Part shown: positions 6,539 to 13,367 of the stretch, piece after piece
Layout: every line of letters begins with the position of its first letter
How positions within the stretch are numbered: the first letter of the stretch is position 1
Source of the DNA: Bacteroidetes bacterium CG2_30_32_10
GTDB taxonomy: Bacteria; Bacteroidota; Bacteroidia; Bacteroidales; CG2-30-32-10
Reading direction: 5' to 3'
Length of the DNA stretch: 15,705 nucleotides
NCBI GenBank assembly: GCA_001872995.1
Contig: MNXO01000007.1
Location: 1 to 15,705 of the forward strand
Translations under genes and position numbers: made by a program
The notes under the pieces: model-generated
Seen by the model: the letters and a program-made list of their open reading frames with translations, nothing else
The model's database searches: none
Told to the model about the DNA's origin: nothing

Positions 6539-7468
6539 TTATTTAACAGTTAAATATGGCGCAATCTTATTATATAAAGCTTCATAGACAAGTGCAGACT
6601 TTTTAATATCTTCTACTTTTGAGTATTTACCGTGTTTTTCTCTATACGATACTAACGATTGAGCCACATAATAATCGAAATAGGGATGTTTTTTAAAATC
6701 AGCTACACTGGCGTCATTAATATTTATTTTATGAATAGTATATTGCTTAATAATTAAATTTTTAGCAATAGCAATATATTTAAGGCTGTCGATTCCCCAA
6801 ACTTCCTTTATTTGCTCGATTTTAATAAAACCACCTAACTTCTCTCTATATTTAATAATATTTTTAGCAAAAGAAGCACCTATACCTCTTAATTTCATAA
6901 ATTCGGTAGTATCGGCAATGTTGATATCAATGATGATATTGTCATCTTTCTGAATATAAGTCTTGTTTTCAATTACATTGAATTTGTTTTCTGAATTTGT
7001 TGAAGGTATAACAATAAAAGGAGCCAAAAGGTTATATTCAGCTTCGCTAATGCCATAAATTTTTTTAAGGTCTTCGGGTTTATAGAACTTACCTCCTTTG
7101 GATTCGTAGTTTTTTATTGTTTTAATTTGCTTATCTGTCAATCCTAATTCACGCCATTTTTCGATAGGGAGCTCATTGGGATTGAAATAAAAAGGGTTTA
7201 TTTTGTTTTTTACTATGGATTCGTCAATTTGATTAAAATTAATGTTTTCTTTGGGTTGGTATTTATTTTTATCGTTAATTTCCTTGCTGTTTTTAATAAA
7301 AGAAGAAATTTCTTTATCGAATTTAGAAAAATCTGGTTTGCTTTTATTAGAAAATAAAAATAAAAATCGAGGAGTAATTATTAAAGCAAGGAGGATGAGC
7401 AATAATACAAATACTCCGTTTCTTTCAGATTTTGTAAAAGTGAAATATTCTTTAAAAAAACTGTTCAA
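6539..7468 (-). CDS. ComEA-like protein with three helix-hairpin-helix modules
   Basis: A 309-residue protein with a short cytoplasmic start (KEYFTFTKSERNG), one membrane segment at about 18-38 (VFVLLLILLALIITPRFLFL), a low-complexity linker, and three helix-hairpin-helix units. The first is at about 94-150 (IEKWRELGLTDKQIKTIKNY). The second is at about 175-235 (INIADTTEFMKLRGIGASFA, then IIKYREKLGGF) and is closest to ComEA. The third is at about 245-305 (ININDASVADFKKHPYFDYY, then SYREKHGKYSK), where the G-I-G hairpin is degenerate. ComEA binds incoming DNA at the membrane during transformation. The same fold also occurs in proteins of unknown role, so DNA binding is likely but uptake is inference. 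The start appears to be TTG at 7468; no ATG fits the conserved N-terminus. It is divergent from comM. Confidence 0.82.
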   Translation of the reverse strand: MNSFFKEYFTFTKSERNGVFVLLLILLALIITPRFLFLFSNKSKPDFSKFDKEISSFIKNSKEINDKNKYQPKENINFNQIDESIVKNKINPFYFNPNELPIEKWRELGLTDKQIKTIKNYESKGGKFYKPEDLKKIYGISEAEYNLLAPFIVIPSTNSENKFNVIENKTYIQKDDNIIIDINIADTTEFMKLRGIGASFAKNIIKYREKLGGFIKIEQIKEVWGIDSLKYIAIAKNLIIKQYTIHKININDASVADFKKHPYFDYYVAQSLVSYREKHGKYSKVEDIKKSALVYEALYNKIAPYLTVK

Positions 7469-7497
7469 AATGCTTATAAATTTTTTTTTTAATAAAA

Positions 7498-7505
7498 CAA
7501 AATTA
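7498..7505 (-). promoter_or_regulatory. Candidate -7 element for the helix-hairpin-helix/TPR operon
   Basis: On the minus strand TAATTTTG (7505-7498) matches TANNTTTG and would start transcription about 23 bases before the TTG codon. A good -33 TTTG is not visible, so this is tentative. Confidence 0.35.
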
Positions 7506-7536
7506 ACGATAATTAAAATATGTTTGACGATTTTTA

Positions 7537-7544
7537 TAGTTTTG
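7537..7544 (+). promoter_or_regulatory. Candidate -7 element for comM
   Basis: TAGTTTTG (7537-7544) matches TANNTTTG and lies 25 bases before the comM ATG. No convincing -33 element is seen at the right distance. With the minus-strand element at 7505-7498 it would form a compact divergent promoter region. Confidence 0.35.
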
Positions 7545-7569
7545 TATGGATTAATTTGAAAATAAAATT

Positions 7570-9108
7570 ATGTTAGTAAAAACTTTTGGTAGTGCGGTGT
7601 ATGGTGTTAATGCAACCACCATTACGGTAGAAGTAAATATTGGACAAGGAATTCAGTTTTTTTTAGTAGGATTGCCTGATAGTGCGGTTAAGGAAAGTCA
7701 TCAACGTATTGAAGCAGCCTTTAAAAATAATGGATATAAAATTCCAGGCAAGAAAATTGTAGTGAATATGGCACCTGCCGATATTCGAAAGGAAGGTTCT
7801 GCTTATGATTTAACTATTGCAACTGGAATACTTGCTGCCTCTGAACAAATTAAGCCTGACAAAATAGGAGATTATATTATAATGGGCGAACTTTCTTTGG
7901 ATGGAGGGATGCAACCTATTAAAGGTGCCCTTCCTATTGCCATTGAAGCTCGTAAAGAGGGTTTTAAGGGATTTATATTGCCCGAACAAAATGCCAGAGA
8001 AGCGGCAGTGGTAAACAATCTGGAAATATTGGGCGTGAATAATATAAAACAAGTAATTGATTTTTTTAACGATGAAATAAGTTTGCAATCCACTGTTATT
8101 GATACGAGGGATGAGTTTTATACAAGATTGAATGATTATGAATTTGATTTTGCTGATGTCAAGGGGCAAGAAAACATTAAAAGGGCTTTGGAAATTGCGG
8201 CAGCGGGAGGACATAATGTAATTTTGATAGGACCACCGGGAGCAGGGAAAACAATGCTTGCCAAACGATTGCCATCGATATTGCCACCATTAAATCTGCA
8301 TGAAGCCCTTGAGACCACAAAGATACATTCGGTTGCAGGGAAAATGAGCAAGAATACTTCTTTAATCTCTGTGAGACCTTTTCGATCGCCACATCATACC
8401 ATTAGCGATGTGGCTCTTGTAGGAGGAGGTTCGTTTCCACAACCAGGCGAAATTTCGCTGGCTCATAATGGGGTTTTGTTTTTGGATGAATTGCCCGAAT
8501 TTAAAAGAACGGTATTAGAAGTGCTACGTCAACCATTGGAAGATAGGGTGGTAACTATATCGAGGGCAAAATTTAGTATTGAATATCCTGCGAGTTTTAT
8601 GTTGATAGCGTCAATGAATCCTTGTCCTTGTGGGTATTACAATCATCCAGAGAAAAATTGTGTTTGTGCACCTGGTGTAGTTCAAAAGTATTTGAATAGA
8701 ATATCGGGACCATTATTAGATAGAATTGATATACACGTGGAAGTTACGCCAGTTCCTTTTAAAGAGCTATCTAGTAAAAGAAGCTCGGAAAAGAGTGAAG
8801 TAATCAGAGAAAGAGTGATTAAAGCAAGGAAAATACAGGAAGAAAGGTTTGTAACTGATAAAGGAATTTATTGCAATGCCCAAATGAATTCGAAACAGTT
8901 GCGCAATATATGTAGTATTGATGAAGCGGGGCAAATGATGTTGAAGACGGCGATGGAGAAACTAGGGTTGTCGGCAAGGGCTTATGATAGGATTTTGAAA
9001 GTATCGCGAACGATAGCAGATATGGAAGGAGCGGAGCATATAGAGGCACAGCATTTGGCGGAAGCGATTAATTATAGGAGTTTGGATAGGGATAATTGGG
9101 CGAGTTAG
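7570..9108 (+). CDS. comM: ComM/YifB family AAA+ ATPase (Mg-chelatase-like)
   Basis: A 512-residue, full-length member of the YifB/ComM family. Residues 1-170 form the Lon-protease-like fold domain. The AAA+ core follows: Walker A GPPGAGKT at 221-228, Walker B VLFLDE at 302-307, sensor-1 asparagine in ASMNPC (N350) and an arginine in GPLLDRID (R385). Between them lies the family's cysteine cluster CPCG...CVC (352-366), a possible metal site. The C-terminal Mg-chelatase-like domain contains SARAYDRILKVSRTIAD. In naturally competent bacteria ComM is a hexameric helicase that drives branch migration while incoming DNA is integrated, but the family is widespread, also in bacteria not known to be competent. 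It is divergent from the ComEA-like gene across a 101-bp gap. No terminator is obvious after it. Confidence 0.93.
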   Translation: MLVKTFGSAVYGVNATTITVEVNIGQGIQFFLVGLPDSAVKESHQRIEAAFKNNGYKIPGKKIVVNMAPADIRKEGSAYDLTIATGILAASEQIKPDKIGDYIIMGELSLDGGMQPIKGALPIAIEARKEGFKGFILPEQNAREAAVVNNLEILGVNNIKQVIDFFNDEISLQSTVIDTRDEFYTRLNDYEFDFADVKGQENIKRALEIAAAGGHNVILIGPPGAGKTMLAKRLPSILPPLNLHEALETTKIHSVAGKMSKNTSLISVRPFRSPHHTISDVALVGGGSFPQPGEISLAHNGVLFLDELPEFKRTVLEVLRQPLEDRVVTISRAKFSIEYPASFMLIASMNPCPCGYYNHPEKNCVCAPGVVQKYLNRISGPLLDRIDIHVEVTPVPFKELSSKRSSEKSEVIRERVIKARKIQEERFVTDKGIYCNAQMNSKQLRNICSIDEAGQMMLKTAMEKLGLSARAYDRILKVSRTIADMEGAEHIEAQHLAEAINYRSLDRDNWAS

Positions 9109-9426
9109 GATTGGTAATTTGCTAATTTGAAAATGGGTTAATGTGCTAATGGGTTAATTTGAAAATTCGATAATTTATTAATTTGAAAATGCTATTCCAC
9201 AAAGTTGCACCAAGGTTTTGCACAAAGGGACACCAAGAAAAAGGGGAACGCAGATTTTTTAAAAGGTAAACGAGTAAACAAATGGACAGTAATTTGAAAA
9301 AGGTAAACAATTAAACGAGTAAACAGGTAGACAAGTAAACAGTTGGACAATCATTTGTTAATTGCACATTGTTCATTGTTCATTGCAAAGCTATTTCTCA
9401 AAGTTATTTCATTTTAAGCGTATTTA

Positions 9427-9440
9427 GCCGCATTAGCGGC
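9427..9440. repeat. Short palindrome GCCGC-atta-GCGGC
   Basis: A perfect 5-bp GC-rich stem with a 4-base loop in otherwise AT-rich DNA. It resembles the second palindrome at 9480-9495 (shared core CGCAT-AGCGGCGA), so the two look like members of one dispersed repeat family. Confidence 0.55.
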
Positions 9441-9479
9441 GAACTATTTTTAGAAAACCAATTATATCAGAAATATAAA

Positions 9480-9495
9480 GTCGCATAGCGGCGAC
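9480..9495. repeat. Short palindrome GTCGC-atagcg-GCGAC
   Basis: A 5-bp perfect stem with a 6-base loop, 53 bases after the first palindrome and sharing the AGCGGCGA core with it. It is REP-like in character, but no REP transposase is nearby. Confidence 0.5.
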
Positions 9496-9660
9496 CTGAA
9501 TTAGGAATAATTTGTTCATGGCTGGATAGAAAAAGGTTTGGGAATGTGTTAATATGCTAATTGGTTAATTTGAATTTTTATTTTAAAAAAGTTTGGAAGA
9601 GATAAATATTTTGATAAACTTTGAAGGGTAAATGATGGAGAAAAATAAAAAACAAACAAT

Positions 9661-10380
9661 ATGCTAAAAAACATAAACATACAAAATATACTGTTTCTAG
9701 ATATTGAAACGGTGCCAATAGCTGCGAACTATGAAGCGATGCCAGAAAACATAAAAAAGTTTTGGAATAGGAAGGCTGAAATTATTAAAAAAAATGAAGG
9801 CGACACTCCTGAATCTATTTTCGATAGGGCGGGCATCTATGCGGAGTTTGGGAAAATTGTTTGCATTTCGGTAGGCTTTATAAAAACGATTGATAAAAGT
9901 GAGGTAATCAGGATAAAATCTTATTATAGAGATGATGAAAAACAATTATTGCAGGAGTTTCACGATTTAGTGCTTAAGTATTTCAATAAAAAAGAGAGCT
10001 TGTTGTGTGCCCACAATGGCAAAGAGTTTGATTTTCCATATATTGCCAGAAGGATGTTGATAAATGGGATTGATTTGCCGAGTGTATTTGATTTTGCTGC
10101 CAAAAAACCTTGGGAAATACCACATTTGGATACCATGGAATTGTGGAAATTTGGGGATTATAAGAATTATACTTCTTTGGATTTGTTGGCAGCAGTTTTC
10201 AATATTGCATCGCCCAAAGACGACATCAATGGTGCAGAGGTTGCAGGCGTTTATTGGAAGGATAATGATTTGGAGCGTATTGCTAAGTATTGTCAAAAAG
10301 ATGTACTGACAGTGGCTCAATTGCTCTTGCGATATCAAAATAAACCCTTATTGACAGAGGAACAAGTGGTGTTTATATAA
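9661..10380 (+). CDS. Predicted DEDDy 3'-5' exonuclease (PolB-exonuclease-like)
   Basis: A 239-residue protein of the stand-alone family related to the proofreading domain of B-family DNA polymerases. All catalytic positions are present. Exo I is FLDIETVP with D14 and E16, Exo II is AHNGKEFDFPYIARRM with D124, and Exo III is YCQKDVLT with Y210 and D214 (the Y form of the motif). The polymerase domain is absent and the length is normal for the stand-alone family. It probably degrades DNA or RNA from the 3' end in repair or RNA processing; its true substrate is unknown. It stands alone between the repeat-rich gap and a bidirectional terminator. The ATG follows an A-rich stretch without a Shine-Dalgarno site. 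Confidence 0.88.
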   Translation: MLKNINIQNILFLDIETVPIAANYEAMPENIKKFWNRKAEIIKKNEGDTPESIFDRAGIYAEFGKIVCISVGFIKTIDKSEVIRIKSYYRDDEKQLLQEFHDLVLKYFNKKESLLCAHNGKEFDFPYIARRMLINGIDLPSVFDFAAKKPWEIPHLDTMELWKFGDYKNYTSLDLLAAVFNIASPKDDINGAEVAGVYWKDNDLERIAKYCQKDVLTVAQLLLRYQNKPLLTEEQVVFI

Positions 10381-10411
10381 AAAAGCCCCATCTAAAAGGA
10401 TGGGGTTTTTG
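10379..10411. terminator. Bidirectional terminator between convergent genes
   Basis: CCCCATC (10386-10392) pairs with GATGGGG (10399-10405) around a 6-base loop. A-run before and T-run after make it work in both directions. It serves the exonuclease gene on the plus strand and the lipoprotein gene on the minus strand. Confidence 0.9.
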
Positions 10412-10453
10412 TTTTTCATAAAATTGCGATAATAGTGTATTGTTGAATTGAAA

Positions 10454-11368
10454 TTATTTAACATCTAAACCAGAAGTAACATTTCCAAATGGGATAATAA
10501 GAGGTTCTTTAGAGAAAGGGTTATCGCAAAAAACCCTGCCGTTTTTTGCATCCACTTTTTGGACTTTAGAGTTTTTGAAAGTGCCTACCCAAGGAACTTG
10601 AACCATATCGCCTGCTTTAACATTTGGTTTAATAGCAATGGGAGAACAATCGGATTTGGCATATACTTTCATTTTGCCAGCGAACCCAATCGTTAGTACT
10701 TTGTCGCCGCTCACTTTAACGATGGTGGCAAGTTTATAGCTACTTCCATCTTTTGCAGCAACGCTGGTACCAGCTTCCCACATGTTGTTTATAACCTGAA
10801 AGGTGTTTGGTTTAATTTTTTCAGATTGTTGTCCAATACCAATACCGGCACTGTTTTTTGCAGGATTGTTCCAATCGATATCAATATAATTAACAATAGG
10901 TTCGTTAGGATTAGAAGCGTCTGTAACAATAGCTCTTTTCATACCACTACCTGATTGCCACCATGTGAGGATGATATCTCCTTTTTTGGCAGTTTGTCCT
11001 GCTTTAATAGGAATAATCATATAGTTAGGGATTTCAACTCCTTTTTTACTCATAAAATCAATCTTGCTGTATTCATTCCCAGTAGCAGCAATTTTTTGGT
11101 CGTAGAAAATGAATGTAACTTTATCAGCACCTTTGTCCGTTGCATCTTGTTGCCAATTTTCTGATGGCGTTAGCACATAATCACCCACATTTGCAATAAT
11201 TGGGTCTTTAGGGAAATCTTTAAATGGGTCAATTTTTCCATCATTTTGAGTGGTTTCGGTTTTAATAGAATCTTTGGTTTCTTTGTTATCAGTTGATTTT
11301 GTGTTGTTTCCGCAGGAAACAAAAGTTATCACTACTATTCCTGCAATAAGAATTTTACATTTCATCAT
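10454..11368 (-). CDS. Predicted lipoprotein of unknown function with an internal repeat
   Basis: A 304-residue protein. Residues 1-18 are a lipoprotein signal (ILIAGIVVITFVS) followed by the lipid-acceptor Cys19 in SCGNN. The next 25 residues are a Thr/Asp/Lys linker, and the rest is a beta-rich region. I do not recognise the family. Two segments look related: about 121-150 (IPIKAGQTAKKGDIILTWWQ, then KRAIVTD) and about 246-285 (IAIKPNVKAGDMVQVPWVGT, then KVQKVDAKNGRVFC). Both share K-A-GD-hydrophobic-W-K-V spacing, suggesting duplicated SH3- or Tudor-like barrels, as in other Bacteroidota surface proteins that bind ligands. That fold is inference. ATGs at 11368 and 11365 are both possible starts. 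It converges on the exonuclease and is divergent from the cytochrome bd operon. Confidence 0.75.
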   Translation of the reverse strand: MMKCKILIAGIVVITFVSCGNNTKSTDNKETKDSIKTETTQNDGKIDPFKDFPKDPIIANVGDYVLTPSENWQQDATDKGADKVTFIFYDQKIAATGNEYSKIDFMSKKGVEIPNYMIIPIKAGQTAKKGDIILTWWQSGSGMKRAIVTDASNPNEPIVNYIDIDWNNPAKNSAGIGIGQQSEKIKPNTFQVINNMWEAGTSVAAKDGSSYKLATIVKVSGDKVLTIGFAGKMKVYAKSDCSPIAIKPNVKAGDMVQVPWVGTFKNSKVQKVDAKNGRVFCDNPFSKEPLIIPFGNVTSGLDVK

Positions 11369-11418
11369 GTTGTTGATTTTAGGGTTTATAAAAAGAAAAG
11401 ATTAAAAAAATTATATTT

Positions 11419-11426
11419 CAAATTTA
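11419..11426 (-). promoter_or_regulatory. -7 element of the lipoprotein gene
   Basis: On the minus strand TAAATTTG (11426-11419) matches TANNTTTG and gives a leader of roughly 45 bases before the ATG. The -33 element is poor (T-rich, no clear TTTG). Confidence 0.4.
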
Positions 11427-11491
11427 CAAAAGTTTTCAAGAAATTGCTAAAAATTATTAGAATTAAATTGATGGGTTTAATTTTTTTTGTA

Positions 11492-11499
11492 TAAATTTG
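11492..11499 (+). promoter_or_regulatory. Possible upstream -7 element of the cytochrome bd operon
   Basis: TAAATTTG matches TANNTTTG, with ATTG ending 21 bases upstream (11467-11470). It would give a leader of about 110 bases and would place the FNR-like box downstream of its start site. It is weaker support than the promoter at 11554-11585. Confidence 0.3.
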
Positions 11500-11540
11500 T
11501 TAAGCAAGCAGTATTCTTATGTTAAAATTTATACAAAAGG

Positions 11541-11554
11541 TTGATATATATCAT
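11541..11554. promoter_or_regulatory. FNR/CRP-like palindrome upstream of the cytochrome bd operon
   Basis: TTGAT-ATAT-ATCAT matches the FNR consensus TTGAT-N4-ATCAA at nine of ten defined bases. Its last base touches the -33 TTTG, and its centre is about 44 bases before the predicted start site, close to the usual activator position of about -41.5. Cytochrome bd genes are classical FNR-type targets. The site itself is seen; the regulator is inferred. Confidence 0.5.
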
Positions 11555-11585
11555 TTGTTTACTTCAATAATTTTTTTAATATTTG
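11554..11585 (+). promoter_or_regulatory. Promoter of the cytochrome bd operon
   Basis: TTTG (11554-11557), a 20-base spacer and AATATTTG (11578-11585), one mismatch from TANNTTTG. The start site would be near 11592, about 16 bases before the DUF4492 ATG. The imperfect -7 box fits a promoter that needs the adjacent activator site. Confidence 0.5.
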
Positions 11586-11607
11586 TATTTAATTGCAAAA
11601 ACAATAA

Positions 11608-11829
11608 ATGAAAAGTTTATTAAATCGCATCATTAGGTTTTATATAGATGGTTTTAGAAATACAAAGATAGGTAAGAAATTATTGCTTATTGTATTTATC
11701 AAACTATTTATAATGTTTGCGATATTAAAAATCTTCTTTTTTCCTAATTTTTTGAAATCGAAATTTGCAACAGATGCAGAACGCAGCAATTATGTGTTAG
11801 AACAATTAACTAAAACAAATAAAAAATGA
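11608..11829 (+). CDS. DUF4492 small membrane protein preceding cydA
   Basis: A 73-residue protein with phrases diagnostic of DUF4492: RIIRFYIDGFRNTKIGKKLL and IKLFIMFAILKIFFFPNFLK. It has one hydrophobic segment at about 26-46 and a soluble C-terminal tail. In Bacteroidota and some epsilonproteobacteria this family sits directly before cydA, suggesting a role in assembly or stability of cytochrome bd. No biochemical function is established to my knowledge. Its stop overlaps the cydA start as ATGA (11826-11829), so the two are translationally coupled. It is the first gene of the operon. Confidence 0.88.
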   Translation: MKSLLNRIIRFYIDGFRNTKIGKKLLLIVFIKLFIMFAILKIFFFPNFLKSKFATDAERSNYVLEQLTKTNKK

Positions 11830-13367
11830 TAGAAAACATTGACATTTCATTAGTGGATTGGTCGAGAGCTCAGTTTGCCTTAACGGCAATGTATCATTGG
11901 CTCTTTGTACCACTCACTTTAGGACTTACCTTCATTATTGCCATAATGGAAACGATATACGTTAGAACAGGCGATGAAGAGTGGAAGCACATTACAAAAT
12001 TTTGGATGAAGCTCTTTGGAATTAATTTTGCCATTGGGGTAGCTACCGGAATTATTTTAGAATTTGAATTTGGCACCAATTGGTCGAATTATTCGTGGTA
12101 TGTGGGCGATATTTTTGGAGCTCCCTTAGCCATAGAAGGCATTATGGCATTCTTTTTAGAATCTACCTTCATCGCCGTTATGTTTTTTGGATGGAATCGA
12201 GTAAGCAAGAAGTTTCATCTGCTTTCATCGTGGTTGGTTGCATTTGGGGCTAGTTTGTCTGCTTTATGGATATTGGTAGCCAATTCGTGGATGCAATACC
12301 CCGCCGGCATGCATTTTAATCCTGATACTGCCCGAAGCGAAATGCTTGACTTTTGGCAGGTTTTACTCTCTCCGGTAGCTGCAAATAAGTTTTTGCATAC
12401 CATCTTTTCTTCTTATATGGTTGCCTCTATGTTTGTTATTGCAGTGAGTGGATGGTATTTATTGAAACACAGAGAAAAACTTTTGTCCATGAGAAGCATT
12501 GTAATTGCTACTACCTTTGGATTGATTGCTTCTTTGTTTACTGCCTATACAGGAGATGGCTCTGCCTATCAAGTTGCACAAATACAACCTGCAAAATTGG
12601 CTGCAATGGAAGGCTTGTACAATGGTAAAAATGGAGCAGGCTTGATTGTATTTGGTATTTTAAATAATAATGACAACGACAGAGACGAAGATGATATTAC
12701 TATGAAAATAGAAATACCCAAAATGCTTTCTATTTTAGGATATCGCAATGCCGATGCTTTTGTTCCTGGTATCAATGATTTGGTAAATGGTAATAAAGAA
12801 CATCAAATTGTTTCTGCCACAGAAAAAATCAATCAAGGGAAAATAGCTATTGATGCACTTGCTAAATACAAAGAAGCTAAAAAGCTGAATAATCAGCAAG
12901 CACAAGATTCGTTGCAAAAAGTTTTTGAAGAAAACTATAAATATATTGGTTATGGTTATTTGAACGACCCCAAAAGCATCATTCCCAATGTGCCAATGAC
13001 CTTTTATAGTTTTCACATAATGGTGGCATTGGGGTTTTACTTTATCTTTTTCTTTATGTTGGTTTTATACCTTGCTATAAAGCAGAAATTTGAAAATAAA
13101 AAACTAATTCTACGCCTAGGAATTCTTTCATTCCCCTTGGCATTTGTGGCTTCAATGGCAGGATGGATAGTTGCGGAAGTTGGCAGACAACCATGGGCAA
13201 TACAGGATTTATTGCCAACTATAGTGGCAACCTCCAATATAGATGCTTCTGCAGTAATGTTAACATTTGCTTTGTTTGCCGTGTTATTTACAGTATTATT
13301 AATCGCAGAAATAAAAATTATGATATCACAAATAAAATCAGGACCGAAAGGAGGCAGCCATGTTTGA
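11826..13367 (+). CDS. cydA: Cytochrome bd quinol oxidase subunit I
   Basis: A 513-residue inner-membrane subunit of the oxidase that oxidises quinol and reduces oxygen to water without pumping protons. The haem ligands and key residues line up with E. coli CydA by a constant offset: H24 (H19), H191 (H186) and M399 (M393) as haem ligands; E104 (E99) and E112 (E107) in the haem and proton path; K257 and E262 (K252, E257) for quinol binding. GWIVAEVGRQPW (446-457) is the family signature. The loop at about 245-390 (Q-loop region) carries a Bacteroidota-type insert with an acidic stretch (NNNDNDRDEDD). One difference is H397 where E. coli has R391 in the FRIMV motif. It overlaps DUF4492 (4 bases) and cydB (8 bases). 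Confidence 0.96.
   Translation: MIENIDISLVDWSRAQFALTAMYHWLFVPLTLGLTFIIAIMETIYVRTGDEEWKHITKFWMKLFGINFAIGVATGIILEFEFGTNWSNYSWYVGDIFGAPLAIEGIMAFFLESTFIAVMFFGWNRVSKKFHLLSSWLVAFGASLSALWILVANSWMQYPAGMHFNPDTARSEMLDFWQVLLSPVAANKFLHTIFSSYMVASMFVIAVSGWYLLKHREKLLSMRSIVIATTFGLIASLFTAYTGDGSAYQVAQIQPAKLAAMEGLYNGKNGAGLIVFGILNNNDNDRDEDDITMKIEIPKMLSILGYRNADAFVPGINDLVNGNKEHQIVSATEKINQGKIAIDALAKYKEAKKLNNQQAQDSLQKVFEENYKYIGYGYLNDPKSIIPNVPMTFYSFHIMVALGFYFIFFFMLVLYLAIKQKFENKKLILRLGILSFPLAFVASMAGWIVAEVGRQPWAIQDLLPTIVATSNIDASAVMLTFALFAVLFTVLLIAEIKIMISQIKSGPKGGSHV
13349..13354 (+). promoter_or_regulatory. Strong Shine-Dalgarno site for cydB
   Basis: AGGAGG, 5 bases before the cydB ATG at 13360 and inside the end of cydA. 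Most genes in this window lack such a site, so it fixes the cydB start and suggests strong re-initiation after cydA. Confidence 0.75.

Larger units (their letters stand above)
9109..9660. repeat. Gene-free mosaic of short degenerate repeats
   Basis: These 552 bases hold no plausible gene. They begin with copies of a TTAATTTGAAAAT-like unit mixed with TGCTAAT (9113-9192), and the same units return at 9545-9579, so they flank the interval. In between come a CACAAAG/CACCAAG-rich stretch (9197-9239), an 8-base degenerate tandem (GTAAACGA, GTAAACAA, GTAAACAG and variants, 9265-9350), three CATTGTT-like copies (about 9367-9387) and two small palindromes (9427-9440 and 9480-9495). I read this as non-coding repeat accumulation, perhaps a recombination or insertion scar. 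I do not see a promoter that fits the next gene well. Confidence 0.7.

Noticed and set aside
7242..7559. Plus-strand frame of 105 codons antisense to the helix-hairpin-helix gene
   Set aside because: It overlaps a well-supported gene on the other strand, and its hydrophobic product is a by-product of AT-rich antisense reading.
9265..9350. GTAAAC tandem as a CRISPR array
   Set aside because: The units are only about 8 bases, degenerate and without spacers. No cas genes are present.
12735..13016. Minus-strand frame of 93 codons inside cydA
   Set aside because: cydA is full length with all key residues, so the antisense frame is a shadow.
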